Of a DNA stretch of 64,000 bases, positions 39,901 to 53,580 are shown piece by piece. The notes below the pieces were generated by a model. The model did no database searches and was not told the origin of the DNA. It saw only the letters and a list, made by a program, of their open reading frames with translations. Positions within the stretch are counted from its first letter, which is position 1; every line of letters begins with the position of its first letter. The position numbers were made by a program, and so were the translations under genes. The DNA is from Polyodon spathula (taxonomy: Eukaryota > Chordata > Actinopteri > Acipenseriformes > Polyodontidae): positions 2,272,544 to 2,336,543 of the forward strand of contig NC_054570.1 of the NCBI RefSeq assembly GCF_017654505.1, written 5' to 3'.

Positions 39901-42900
39901 TTGCTCTGCCACCATATCTTCAGAACTATTCAAAGCAGACACGTCATCTCTTTTCAAACTAAAAACAGCCTGTTCAGTTTTGAGTAAGGGTGCTTTTCCA
40001 CTGCTTTCTGGGGTCTTTTTTCTGAACAAGAAACATTACCTGTAATCTGTTGTTTTGGAGACTGATTCTAGCAGGTGTAGCCAAGTGTACAGTATGTAGA
40101 TCTCTGCTCTTGGAAATGGACAGTTGATTTGACTGCTGCTTCTTTGAGACCACTGGAACAGTGAAACAGATGGACAGATAATAATTTAATGCAAAATATT
40201 CTGAGCTATATGGCCATTAAAACTACAAGAACATTTATTATAATATAATAATCTTTATATAGCGCCTTTTCATAGTGGACCACTATCACAAAGCACTTAA
40301 CAAGATAAGACTAGGGTGTGTGAACTATGCATCAGCTGCAGAGTCACTTACAACAACGTCTCACCCCAAAGACGCAGCACGAGGAGGTTCAGTGACTTGC
40401 TCAGGGTCATACAGTGAGTCAGTGGCTGAGCTGGGATTTGAACTGGAGACCTCCTGCTTTAAAGCCTGTTTCTTTAACCACTGGACCACACAGCCTCTTA
40501 TCAAGTTTGTTTTTGAACTTTGATTTTTGTTGATTTGAGTGTGTTAAAATAATGGATTACAATTTACAATACCCAAAATATTCAGAACCTTGGAAAGCCA
40601 CACATACATGAAGTCAACTGGTATGTTTTATCTTGTGTATTTCTGTTCATGGAGAGAAAGAGAAAGGCCAGGACACTACTCATTTGCAGCCTACTGCCAC
40701 CTAGTGATGGTTCGGGAGCATAGCGCCGCATTCCACAAAACAGGATGTTATATTAAAAGGCATTCTCGCCCAGGGATTCGGAACATGACATAATTAAAAT
40801 GAAGTACAATACGGATACTTTTCCTTTACCTGAAAAATATTTGACCAGTATTTAAAAGACGTGTCACTGTGGAGCATTGACTAGCAAATAAAAGCAAAAC
40901 ATTCTGGTCAGGCATCGGCATTTTCATTTTAAAAGGTTTTGTGTTTGTTTTTTTGTTTATTTTCAGTTGCAGTTTGCAAACGATCCAAGCAATGACTGTT
41001 GGACCTTGTCTCCTGCTAAGGACGCTGTCTTTCTGGTGCAGGTCTCCTGCCAGGTAAATGGGTTCTAGTGCCACGTTTAAGTCATAAGATGCAACAAGAT
41101 CGCATCACAACCATGAGCTTCTACAATGACATGGTAATGGTGCAAGGATAGTGCATCAGCTGAGGATCCAGTAACGTGGTGCTGAGGTCAGGCAGGTCCA
41201 GTGCAGAGCAGGATGGGATAGGTCAAGAGATGCATTCTAAACAAGTGAGTCTTGAGGAGGTTTCTTGTTCTGTCTCCTGAAGTCAAGATCATTGCAACAC
41301 CTATTTTTAAAGACAACACTATTCCACTGCCCTTGCTAGTGCATGAAAGTGTTGCAGGACCCCTGCAGTGTTTGCAAGAAACACTTTACCTTTGCTGTAG
41401 CACACTCCCAATAGTTTTTAGATTAGTATTTTTTTTTTCCATACATCCTAAATAAATAAACTAGGGTGTTATTTTTTTGAACTTTCTCGGGAATGTTCAC
41501 CAGGAGAGAAGTTTTTCTTCTAAACATCGCAGTGCACCCAGCTTCCACTCCCTTCCTCAGCAGTGCTGGCGCTCGGACTGGAAGGAGTGGCATATAGAAG
41601 GCTGTGCATAGGGTTACATCTTCATCACCCCTTCTGTTCCCCTCCACCACCCACCCCTTTCTCTTTCACTCTCTCGTCTCCTGCCCAGGGAAAGACCTGG
41701 CTGGTCAGGAGAACCTACGAGGAGTTCCGAACATTGGACACCCACCTCCACCAATGTATTTACGATCGCAGGTACTCCCAGCTTGAGCAATTGCCTCCTA
41801 TTGAAGACGTTGATGTAAGTATTGCAGGACTTGGAACTCTCTCACACACTTGCAATAAATCTATTAAGTAAATGAGGGGGAGGGGGGAGGGGCACAGATC
41901 TTGATAGCGGGACCAGTAGAGAGTTTTTAAGGAATAACTGCGTGTTTTTCTTTTAATTACTGCTGTAATTGTTCTGTATTTCTAGGTTCCACGGCTCTCT
42001 GAGTATCTTGGACGTCTCTCCATGATTGTGGACAATAAACTAAATTGTGGACCAGTGCTTACGTGGATGGAGGTCATATTTCCCAACCTTTTTTTAAATT
42101 TATTTTATGAATTTTTTGTGTTCATGGAGAGAAAATGGCCCCAATACAGTACGTAGAGAGAGGGCTTGGGTTAGTGTTTTTTTTTTTTTTTTAAAGCAAG
42201 CTTTTGTACATCGTGTTCTAACTGTAAACTCAAAGGCTGTGGCATTTTCTTTTGTTTTATTCTTTGAAAGAAAAACAGGGGAGAAAATCATTGAGTCTGC
42301 AGGATCTCTCTTGGAAGCGGTAAAGACAGTTCACTGAAAAATGATTAGAAAAAATTGCGTTTTTTATATATCGGCTTTAAAATGCAAAGGTGATTAAAAA
42401 AATATATATATTAATCCTGTTAATGGCTCAAAATTAAAAAAGAAACAAATTACTTAAGAGGACTTAATCTATAAAATAGAGCTCATTAAAGACTGGAGTA
42501 CAGCAATCCTTTTGAAAATAGAACCTGTCATATTTTAACATGAAAGTAGAGGTTTGCTGCAATGTTTCTGTACCTTTGACTACAATGCAGGTTTCTGGAA
42601 AAGTTCTGTTTGCTACAATCGCTTTAAAACCTAAACTAAGAAGCCTAGGTTTAAATCTTTTAATTTTTTTTTTTTTTTTTTATATCTCCAGATTGACAAC
42701 AGAGGGAACCAATTCCTGCTGAAAGAAGAGGCTTCCCTCAACGTCCCTGCCATTGGCGCTGCGCACGTCACCAAGAGATACACAGCTCAAGCGAGCGATG
42801 AGATCTCCATTGAGGTAGACCTGTAACACTGGCGTGCTGTGCTTTGAAGAGTCACTGCGCCCGGCCTTTGTGATCCACTGATCGTATGCACGCATTTGCA

Positions 42901-45218
42901 TTCAAAACTCGTTGGCAAACGCCCAACCCTTTTCTGGAAGTAGTTTGTGCAATGGTGCGACACGTGGTCGGGGAATCTGATGTGATCGGGTGGAAGCGAG
43001 TTGTGAGGTTTTAATAGCGGTGTTTTATACTGTAAAGTGTATTGTTCCCTTGATTTGTCAATTTAGTGGCACCAGTATGTGTCTCTATGTAAGCAAAACA
43101 AATCATTTCACTGCAGGTTACTAATGTGTAAGCATATAAACCCTGCAAGACACTCGTCTGTGACTGACGATTGAATTGGACGTTCTTTATCAGTGACGGG
43201 CCTGTTTTTATGCCCCGTTGCAGGTTGGAGATATCTTATCTGTGATTGACATGCCACCGAAGGAGGAAACGAGCTGGTGGCGAGGGAAACACGGCTTTCA
43301 GGTACCTGCTTGTTTGCAGGACGTTCTCTCCAAAAACTGCCTTGGTGTCCCATTGGCAGAGATGGGAGTCCACTGCCGTTAAAATATACCCTTTTTCCAC
43401 TGGCACGCCACAGATCTCTTCTTCTACCTAGCTCTTATCCATTTGTCATGATAGGAGGCCGGGGGGGGGGGGGGTGGGTGTTTGTCCATTCATCCATCTG
43501 CCTGTTATATTTTTGCATATCTGAAACTTGGCCATTATTACGTTAGATGTCGTGAGCATCACGTTTATCATCATACTGGTGTTTCCGATGTTGGATTTAC
43601 AGACATGGTTGGGGTGTATGTCACTGACACACCTTTTTTTTGGGGGTTTTATTTCTTCATGGCATTTCAGTGGGAAAAACAATGCAATGCTTTTGCTAGG
43701 TGGGGGGGGGTATGTGTTCCTGACGTGACTTTTTTTCTTTCTTTTTCTATTGCAGGTTGGGTTCTTCCCAAGTGAGTGTGTGGAGCTGATCAATGAGAGA
43801 CTGTCCCAGTCTGTCTCTGCTCCGGTCCCTAAACAAGGTACAGTATTGCCTGTGTGTGTGTCTTTATTATTTATGTATATAATTGAATGCAGCTGTGGCC
43901 AAAAGTTTTGCATCACCTTACAGAATTAACTAATATTGCATTATTATAGTTTAATATATTGAATTACAGACCGCTTTGTAGTTTTCCACGTACTTAACGA
44001 AAAATTTAATGTTCTTGTTTTCAGATTCGGACAACTGCAGCTCGAAGGCAGGAATTGTTAGTGTCCCAGGACGGAACATCCCTTCTTCAGGTACTCGTAC
44101 AAGTCACACTCTCAGAAATCCTTGTGCTGGTCAGGTCTCGGCTGCGTCTGTCACATGGAATCGATCCTTTTGCAATTGCATTTCTCGTAACCTGACAAAA
44201 CTCAATCTGGTTGGGAGGAATCGGTGCTTCTGAATCTATGCACTTGAATCGAATTTTTAGCCCCCTCACCTAAACTAATTTTCATGCAGAATTGATCCCT
44301 GTTACCTGGAATCGAATTAGCTAGCCAAGACTGTCTGCTTTAGAGAAGGTAGCAGGGTAGGATTGCGTATGTTGGGGCTTGAATATTAGTAAATACATTT
44401 TAGATTTGATGGTTGTAATATGTTATATGCTGTAATTCAGGAGCCTGTATTGTAGTAGTATTTTATTTCTTTATTTTAGTTTTCATTTGAAATACCAGTT
44501 ATCTCATTTTTTTTATACATCTTCTTGTTTTGCAACAGCATAAAGTTTCCGTGACTCGGCCAGAACTCGTACCAGCCTCTATGATTTGATTTGTTTTTGT
44601 TTATTCTCAGTTTTACAGCCTTGGTTCATCAGTCTGGCCGGTAAACCGTTTCAGAATTTTTAAAAATTTTATTTTTCAGCTGATCAGTTTATCATGAATT
44701 TCCTGGTGCATTCTACATGTATGTATTGTATACAACACATGCAAACCTCATGCAATTCAAGCGCCCAGTGTTTTTTAAAAAAATGTTACATATTGGATAT
44801 AACCTGCAGGTTTATTTAGAAATTGTCCAAACTTTCTGCAATAAAGCAAGAACTATTCATCAGCTCAGCAACCTTAACTTGAATTTTCATTAGGGTTCTC
44901 CTTCCAGATCATATCGAACCACATTGTAAATGTGTGTGTTGTTTGTGACTTCGTTCTTGTTGTATAAATCAAATACATATTGTGTCTCTGAAACCTGATA
45001 TAATTACTAATCGCACTGTTGTTAACTATCATGCTTTGCCTCGCACAGGTAGATGAAAATTGAGACCCACTATGACGGACCGTGACGGGGTGGGGGGGGT
45101 GGGGTGGGGGTGGGGGTGGGGGGGGGGGGGGGTGGGGGGGTGTAGGGGGGGGGGGGGGGGGGGGGGGGGGGTGGGGGGGGGGGGGGGGGGGGGAAGGGGG
45201 GGGGGGGGGGGGGGGGGG

Positions 45219-45259
<41 letters not shown>

Positions 45260-48200
45260 GGGGGGGGGGGCGATAGCACACACTGGGGTGACCACCACAA
45301 CACGTGATGTGGGGGAAGCGATCGCAGCCTCCTGACATTGCTCCTCATGGTGTTCCCTAAGACGTTGTACCCCCCCTCCTCCTCTCTACAGTTTCTAAGA
45401 AGCATGGAAAGCTGATGGGTTTCCTTAGAACATTCATGAAATCGCGGCCTAGTAAACAGAAGCTGAAGCAGAGAGGGATTCTGAAGGAGCGGGTGTTTGG
45501 CTGTGACCTGGGAGAGCACTTGCTAAACTCTGGCTGTGAAGGTAATTTCTCCTCTATCTCTCTCTCGCTGGATGTCGGCATTATTTTTTTAACCCCTCTC
45601 ACACATAAATAGGTATCAAATTTTTTGTGTCTTTTTTTTAGAACTGCTCTTTCCGTTTGGGGTAAAACTTCTCAGCCCAATTTGGTTTAGACTTTAATGA
45701 AGACAAACTTCAGCACACACTTCAGATGATGCCCATTCAGTCCGTTTAACCCAAGTCAAACCTACCAGATATCTTGGTATGCCTTTTAAAATAGAAAAGG
45801 TTTTGATAAGCAAAATGATCCACAAGTTCTAACATCCAAAGCAGAACTGCTGGGCAGGGCATTAGTTCTTCATTAAGTGGCTGAAGCAATCCCAGGATTT
45901 ATTTTTTTCTTGCAATGTAATCCATTCCAAACCTTGCGGGTTTGCTTGTTTTTTGCAAAGATTGCCCCCTTTCGTTGCCTCACGCATGGTTCTCGCTTTT
46001 AGTCCCACAGGTTCTGAGTTGCTGTTCAGAGTTTATCGAGAAACATGGGGTCGTGGACGGGATTTATAGACACTCTGGAGTCTCCTCAAATATTCAGAAG
46101 TTACGGTGAGATCATTGCATTTTCTGATGTCCCAACGTGTGGTGTGTATTTCGGCAGTTGGTGGAGAAACTTTTTGTATGTCTGTTTGTAGAATAGTCCA
46201 TAGAAATCTGTAGGATGGTTCACATTATTCTCCAAGCACACATAAGCATGGATATATTTTTCTTAATAAAAATGTATAGGAATGTCTATGTCATGGTACA
46301 TAAATCTATCTGTACAAATCTTTCTTTTGAAAATGACAGAACATCTGGTAAGAGCGGATATCATGCAAAATGCATTTGTCCTCGTCGGCAGGATGTAGTG
46401 AAGGTGTGCATGCATACGTATGTCACAGAACCTGCAAAGGCAGAAATTTAATAAAACGTTATTATTTCTGGGTATGTAGAACCTGTCTATCTGCAGATTG
46501 TGTGTGCCGTTGTATAGCTTTGCAAGCGTTGGCTGTGGTGAAACTTACAGAGAAAGCGACACGTTTACATACATTGTTTTCCCCCATTTTTAAACTGTCC
46601 GACCTAAAACTTCTCTGCTCTCTTCAGCCACGAGTTTGACAGTGAAATCATCCCTGATCTGACTGGTGAACTCTACATGCAGGATATCCACTGTGTGGGA
46701 TCCCTGTGCAAGCTCTACTTCCGGGAGCTCCCTAACCCCTTGCTCACCTACCAGCTCTATGACAAATTCGCAGTGAGTGCTAATCTTAGAGGAAGGCTGT
46801 ACAGATTCATAGAATAGAGAATGATGGATTCTATAGCTAATAGGTTCTAGATTGGAACTTGTGGTTCTATTTTAGAACAAGAAAATGATTGGCGGTTTTA
46901 CAGATTTGGAACTCTGACTAGGGCTGTATTTGTTTCGCTGTAAATTAAAAATTGCTTGTTTCACAGTAGAGCATGTGCCAGATTACATTTTGGGAACACG
47001 GGAGCAGTTGTAGGGAATTTTAGGGAGTTATTTCAGTCCTGTGATGCATATTAAGAACCTCCTTTGATACAGTGTGATTTGAACTAAGTACTTTGTCTTT
47101 GTTTTCTAGGACTGCATGACTGTTATGAGTGAAGAGGAGAGACTGGTTAAAGTCCACGATGTTGTTCAGCAGCTACCACCACCACACTATCGGTATATAT
47201 CTTTATTTTTAAGCTTGCACAGTTTGCATATGAAGCAAAGCTTGGGGGGGAGTGACTGATCCTTGTTTTTCAGCCACCCAGGAAACACCAAAGTATTTAG
47301 ACTGCAAACAGAACTGGGCACTTAATGTTAACAGGCGTTTTGGGGAATTTCCAAACAAGGGAGGGGGTGTAGCGCTAGAACAGGCCCACCCAAAGAATGC
47401 CATTGGTGATGTAATAGACTTGTCCCTGTCGGCAACCCAAAGGCAAACGGAAGGATCATGCAGTCAGTTGTTGGTGTCAGAAGAGGCGATGATGACGGCG
47501 TACAGCACAGCGGTGAGCCTGCGCTTGGCTCTGTTCACGTCAGGTCACCACTTTCCCAAATGGACACTGTGGCTTTAGAGAGTCCAACAAAGAGCAAACA
47601 GCTGTTACCTTTTTATCCCTTATGTAAATCTGAAGTACAGGACTACTGACTTGCCTTGAGGGAAGCTCAGTGGCTTTTGGAAACTGGGGAATAAAGGTTT
47701 TGCGTTTCAAGTTTTTAAACTGTGGTTACTGTTGCCTTTTTTTACAGTTGGTGTGTGAGGACCACAACTTGACTTGTATAAGGACCCTTCTAACAGTTTC
47801 CCATAGTAAAAGCATAGCACAGTGAATGCATTACCAGTGCAGTACAGCATATTAAAAAAAAAAAAATAACCATGGTAAACTATGCTAAAGGCATTGTATA
47901 TTCATGGGGAAAACTGCAGAAATACTGTGCAGTTTTACCGGGGTAAACTTTTATAAGGGGGATGCCAAAGAACTGAATTGATGTGACTCTTTTTTTTAAA
48001 TTTCCCACAGGACTCTTGAGTTCCTGATGAGGCACTTGTCCCAACTGGCAACACGTAGCAAAGAAACCAACATGCACGTTAAGAACCTCGCCATCGTCTG
48101 GGCACCGAACCTGCTGCGGTAAGGAGAGAACTGCAACCCGCAGCGCTGTGCACGAGAGCTTTATTGGGTTGTCTCGTTCACAAAAACACTCCGGTCTAGT

Positions 48201-51200
48201 TTTACATTGTCCTTGTAGGGAAGTTACTAAAACTTAAGTGCATATCTTGTTCTGTTGAGACATTGAGAATTATTCACCCTGTATTTAGTATAAGAAAGAA
48301 TTATGAAATATAAGCGGATCAAATGCTGTTTATCCTTTCACTTCTGTCATCCTTGTTTTATTTGTCTCCACCTCCTCTTTCTCTACCTCTCGGCTGCCTT
48401 TGTGTTGCTTTGGGCAGGTGTACTAACATCCCCTAGAGTAGATACCTTTGGGCTGTGACACTGTAGCATTTGTACCTGTGTTAAAGTAAACCGCATGTAA
48501 ATTGTTATTTTTTTTTAAACAGGCAAAAACAGTGGTTTTGCACTCGCTTCATTTTGGATAATAACTTTTGGATCATTTGTCTGTCGTAACCATGTGCGTT
48601 TTCCATTTCTTGGGGCTAAGATGGAATTTTAATCAGTTTTTTTTCCCTCCTAATTGTACTTTTTTTGAATTTTTTAGTTGCAAGGAGATTGAGTGCGTCG
48701 GGCTGAGTGGGACAGATGCGTTCAAGGAGGTTCGCATTCAGTCTGTGGTGGTTGAGTTTCTTCTGAATCACGTGGATATTCTCTTCAGCGATTCCTTTAC
48801 CTCAGTGGGAAAATCCTGTGCAGGTAAGTGTACTGAAAACATCCTTTTTTTTTTTTTTTGGACCAGCTCAAGATTTATATTGGAATCAACTCTTGTTAAG
48901 CCTTTGAGTCCTGAATTATTTTTTGTCGAGCTGAAAAAAACTGCAAAATTAAAAAGAACGCCTTTATTGAGTATACATGAGAACAGGGTGCAATTTTATT
49001 TATTTATTCTTTACATGTATTTATATACTTCCTCAGACTGAGACCTACAGTAGGGGTCCCATGAGGTTCCAATGTGGTAACGTACTCCACTAAGATAAGG
49101 GGTCAGCCATAATCAAAAGATTTAGCTGCACGCTTTTAAATGGCTTTTGAAAATCTGCATTCTACCTAGAACTTTGTCATCAATTCTACCCGTTTCAAAA
49201 GACAGTATTAGCTTTAAAAAATTGTATTTTGCATTAATTATTTTTAAATATCAGTTTATTTTTGGACTTGGCAGACATACCTAGAAATGGTTTGTTAAAC
49301 AAGTCATGGAACGTATCGTTATCAAAGAGGCCTTTAAAAACGAACCTATAGCAAACTGGAATTCTTTGGCAATTACAGAATTTATAAAAGGGAAGGTCAT
49401 CTGTCTACAGGACAGTGACTTGCTGTTACCAGCTACGCTGAATTGATCATGAAACAGATTGGGTGGAAAATACCAGTTGAAGTGCTAGCCTCTTAAAACC
49501 GGCAGGTGTTTTTCACTTTCTCCCTCCGAGCTGCTGTTGGGACTGTCCGATTTTATACTCTCGTTCTCTTCATATATCTGCCATTTCGGTTTCGTTTTAC
49601 CTGTTGGCTCTTAGTATCTTAAATTGCTGAACGTGTTTGACCTTGTGTTTGTTCCATCTGTGCATCACGAGGGTGCTGCTTGATCAACGCAGTAAAAAAA
49701 CTGCGAAAGCCAAGGGTTTAGTAACTGGGTTCAGGCAGCAGCATGCACATCCATGCAAACTCAGTGGAGAAGTTGTGTGAGAGTTTAATTATTTTATATG
49801 TGTCTATCAATTGAAGCCATTTGAGTAAGTGTTTGATACCTACCAGTAATCGGAGCAAAAAAATTGTTATTACAGTTATTATAACAGTTGCAAACTGTTA
49901 AAGTGGGACGAAAGGTGTTTTTTTAAATAACAATCACAATGTTGGATGCCTCAAAACTCTGCAACCACATGTTAACCCTGTATCGAACCCTCCCTGCCTT
50001 TCAGTCTGTCTCTGTGTGTGTGTGTGTACATTTTTAATTAACTGTGGATGTGGAAATTCAGGTAGATCTTTATTTCTCTAGCCATGGAGCCAGGTTTGAG
50101 AAAGATCTCTCGCCCGTCTGAAAAACGCAAGCTGCTGAGCCTGGCTGAGGCTATGAATAAGAGCCAGCAGCCTCAAGATGGAGGGCTGGATAGCAGGTGG
50201 TTTAAACGGGAACACAGCATCTGTGAAACTGAGGAAAACTGAACGAAAGTTAACTGGAACACACGGGTGGGGCAAATGTATTGCAAAATACTGCCCCCTA
50301 CAGGCTTCTGTTTAAATTGCCAGCTGTTGCCATGTGTAAATGCTTGCGTTTTTTTTTTTTTTTTTTTTTAATAATGGTAATGAATGAATGATCATATTTT
50401 TGTTATAAGAGCCTATTCTACTTTTGTATGGGGGAGATGTGTTTTAATAAACTTTGTTTTAGATGATGTGCAGATTTATTTTAGAGTTTACAAAGTAAAA
50501 TTTGAAGTGATATATAGAGGGCATGTTTTAGCACCTGTGGGAAAGGGAGGGGGGAGGGGTCTGGCCTTGGGATACAGAAAGATCCGTGCTCTCTAGTAGC
50601 CAAGGCAGGCTGTATAATATATTCAGTGTACTGGTAATCCACTACTTCTGTACAAAATCTTCCATGCCAAGACAAAATGCCATTGTCAAGGAGCTGTGCT
50701 ATTTTCTGTTCTGTCTAGTCCTGTATCTACAGCTGTTAATACTAGACTAGTCAAAGCTGTTATGGTAACTATGGTAACATTTTAGATGGGGGGGGGGGGG
50801 GGAGTAGCTCAATGTTATAGAATAATGAACTGCATGTCTTAACATTAATAACCAGGCAGGTACAGTCACTTAACTGTCTGACCACCAGGGGGCACTGTTG
50901 TTGTGTGTTATAGGGGGGAGAACTGAAGGAATGGAAAGACTCCTATTGCACAAGTGTCATCCATTCCAGGTTTTACTACGAGCTTAATTAGCCCCAGTGT
51001 TTAGGTGTGTCTTGTTAAACTCCAGGAGTGGGTCAAACTGCTATGCAATGGGAGTCTTATTTCCACCACTGAAGTGCACTAAAAATATTCAGAAAGTAAA
51101 ATGTACAATTCTGTGTGTTCTAGTTGAATTGTGTGTTGGAAACAAAGTAAAGCTTTGAAACATTCACCAAAAATACATTTGACCCATATTTAAGCATAAA

Positions 51201-53542
51201 AATAGAATAAGTAAATCTAAGCTGGCGTCAAAGGATACCTACATCTGTTTAAAAATGTCTAACTATTTGAGGTAAGTTTTATTAATGTGTCAGAGGTAAG
51301 AGAATTGCAGCAGCGCGATTTTGAAGTAGAATATAAAACAGACTTTAATATTTAGGTTAGATGTCTTTTTTTTTGCTAGCATACAGAAATATGACTTGGT
51401 GGGGTGAAGCCAGTAAGCTCAGTACCGCCGTGGGCCACAGACTTTTCACGTTTTAAACCTTTAAACATTTTTTTATTGTGCCCGCATGGCTTGTACTTCC
51501 AATCACAATATTGTCAGCACACACAGACTTTACTTCAATATACACACGCTCGATACAGTTCGCCTCTTGACCAGTTAATGGAAGAAGCTAAAATCGATTT
51601 TTTTTTTTAAAGTTTTTGTAATAACTCTGCCGAGAGTCAGCAAGATGGACTGTCCTGTTTTGTTCTTTTTGTTTGTTTGTTTCCCCCCCCCAGAGATGGA
51701 AGTTGGTCAGTGGCATCAAGCAGGTAACGTTCTAGTCCAGCTTTCTCCTAACGTGTCTCGTTCCTCGCTGTCTAAAGCAACAGCTGCAGACTGTTTCTGT
51801 GTAACACTTGTCGTCATGTAATCTCCACATGCTTCTAAATGCTGCGTACAGTAAGCCTGCAAAAAGACTTCAGTGCAGTGTTTACTGAATACTTTTATGT
51901 CGCTGTGTTGCCTGGCAGTACCGTTGCGCTTGCAGTGTTAATGAATGAAGATTTGTGCAAGGACCTTTTATGTAAGATGTTGCAAAGCTACCTCTCGTAA
52001 AACTAAGTTGATCTAATGTTTTGTTTGTGGGCTTATAATAGGTGAGGGGCAGTGGCACTGGTTACAGTCAAGCCCGGTATTAACAGGCACCAGTTTTTGC
52101 AGATTTTACTGATATATTTGGAAGATAATGGTGGAATGTCAGTTGTAGTGTGTCTGTAGTCCGGTTTAGTTTAGGGCAACTTAGTGTCACAGAACATCTT
52201 GCTAAGTTTACAAGAAACACATTGCGTTGCCTTTGCTGTGTCCCGTGCTGTCCGTCCTGCAGTGTTCCAGTGTTTTAAATGTGTTTCAGGTTCTCGATTT
52301 CTGTTCACGTCATGCGTTTATAAATCGGCTGTGCAGTCAAAGATTGCTGTGATGTGCACAACACGGGAAGCAAGACAGAAATAAGACTCCCATTGCATAG
52401 CAGTTTGAGCCATTCCTGGTTTTGCTACAAGTTTAGTAAGACACACCTGAGCTTGTTGCCTCTATACTGGGGCTAATCGAGCACATAATAAAACCTGGAG
52501 TGGGTGAAGCTGCTGTGCAGTAGGTGCTGTATTTCCATCCCTGTAATGTGTGTCTTGTAAACGCAGCGGGGGATTCTGTGACACAAAGTTTAAAATAAGA
52601 GATTATGAACTTGAAGCTCCCTCGAGCGCCTTATGATTTCAGGACCTCTTTGGTCATACTGTAGTGTGGTATGCTGCTTTATCACTAGTTTTTAAAATAA
52701 ATGGCTTCAAATACCATTTTGTATTTTTACGTTTTAAACCTTTCCCTCCACTTTTCAAGAGCATTCTGTAGTGGTTCTGACTTATTGGGACGATTTTCAA
52801 CTTTGTAAAAAAAATCGACGGTCTGGTTTTCAAGAGACCTAGATACAGCTGTATCCCATTGGAGATAATTTCGCCCTGGCATGATTGGTGCTGCTTGGAG
52901 TTTGCTTCTGTAAATTAACTTTAGTGCTTGTGTCTGAACCCAATCCTAAGTCTGCGGCGCTGTATTTCTATGTTTGCTAATTGTTTTGATTTATATTAAC
53001 CCCTTTGTGCATGAAATATTAAAAAATAGCTGAAGAAAGTTGTTTTGGATACATAATGAATATGTATTTCATTTAAAATTCATTGCTTTTTATATGGGAA
53101 GGAAGAAAAAATGGCATCCTATGAGGTCATCATGCATTTGTGTCTTCCATATAAAGACTTGAAGAGAGTATATAAGGTCTCCATGCATGAAAGGGTTAAA
53201 CAAAATGAGGCTGTACAGTATTCTTTTTTTCAGAGGTGTGCAGTATGTGGTCTGCACACAATGCCTGCTGGGAGACCTGCTTGGTTAGCAACACCTTAGC
53301 AACGGCACAGGTTCCAAACGTCATCTTTTTGTTTGCAGGACTCTGTTCGTTGACTAGGCCCAAGTCCTTTGTGGTCTCCTCTCTGTCCACCCGACTGCTG
53401 TCTCTGGAAGAGGCTCAAGCCAGGACCCAGGCCCACCTTCTCTACTCTGCACAGGCCGGCCTTCTCTCGCTGCAGGCAGATCCGATGACTTTCCAAGGGA
53501 AATACCACACTGTTATAGACATACCTGCAGAAAGGTTGTTAC

Positions 53543-53580
<38 letters not shown>

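Larger units (their letters stand above)
38659..43755 (+). other. arhgap33 introns 3 to 8
   Basis: Intron 3 carries an inverted-repeat element fragment (39614-39700) and a reverse SINE (40247-40498). Introns 4 to 8 are short, with T-runs and G-runs and no recognised repeats or extra exons. Confidence 0.5.

Noticed and set aside
44874..45519. Long Pro-rich and Gly-rich open frames on both strands
   Set aside because: They are only the translation of the G-tract and its complement.
48824..49041. Open frame running 73 codons past exon 16 into intron 16
   Set aside because: The donor there is strong (CAG/gtaagt) and the read-through residues are low-complexity (F-run) without coding character.
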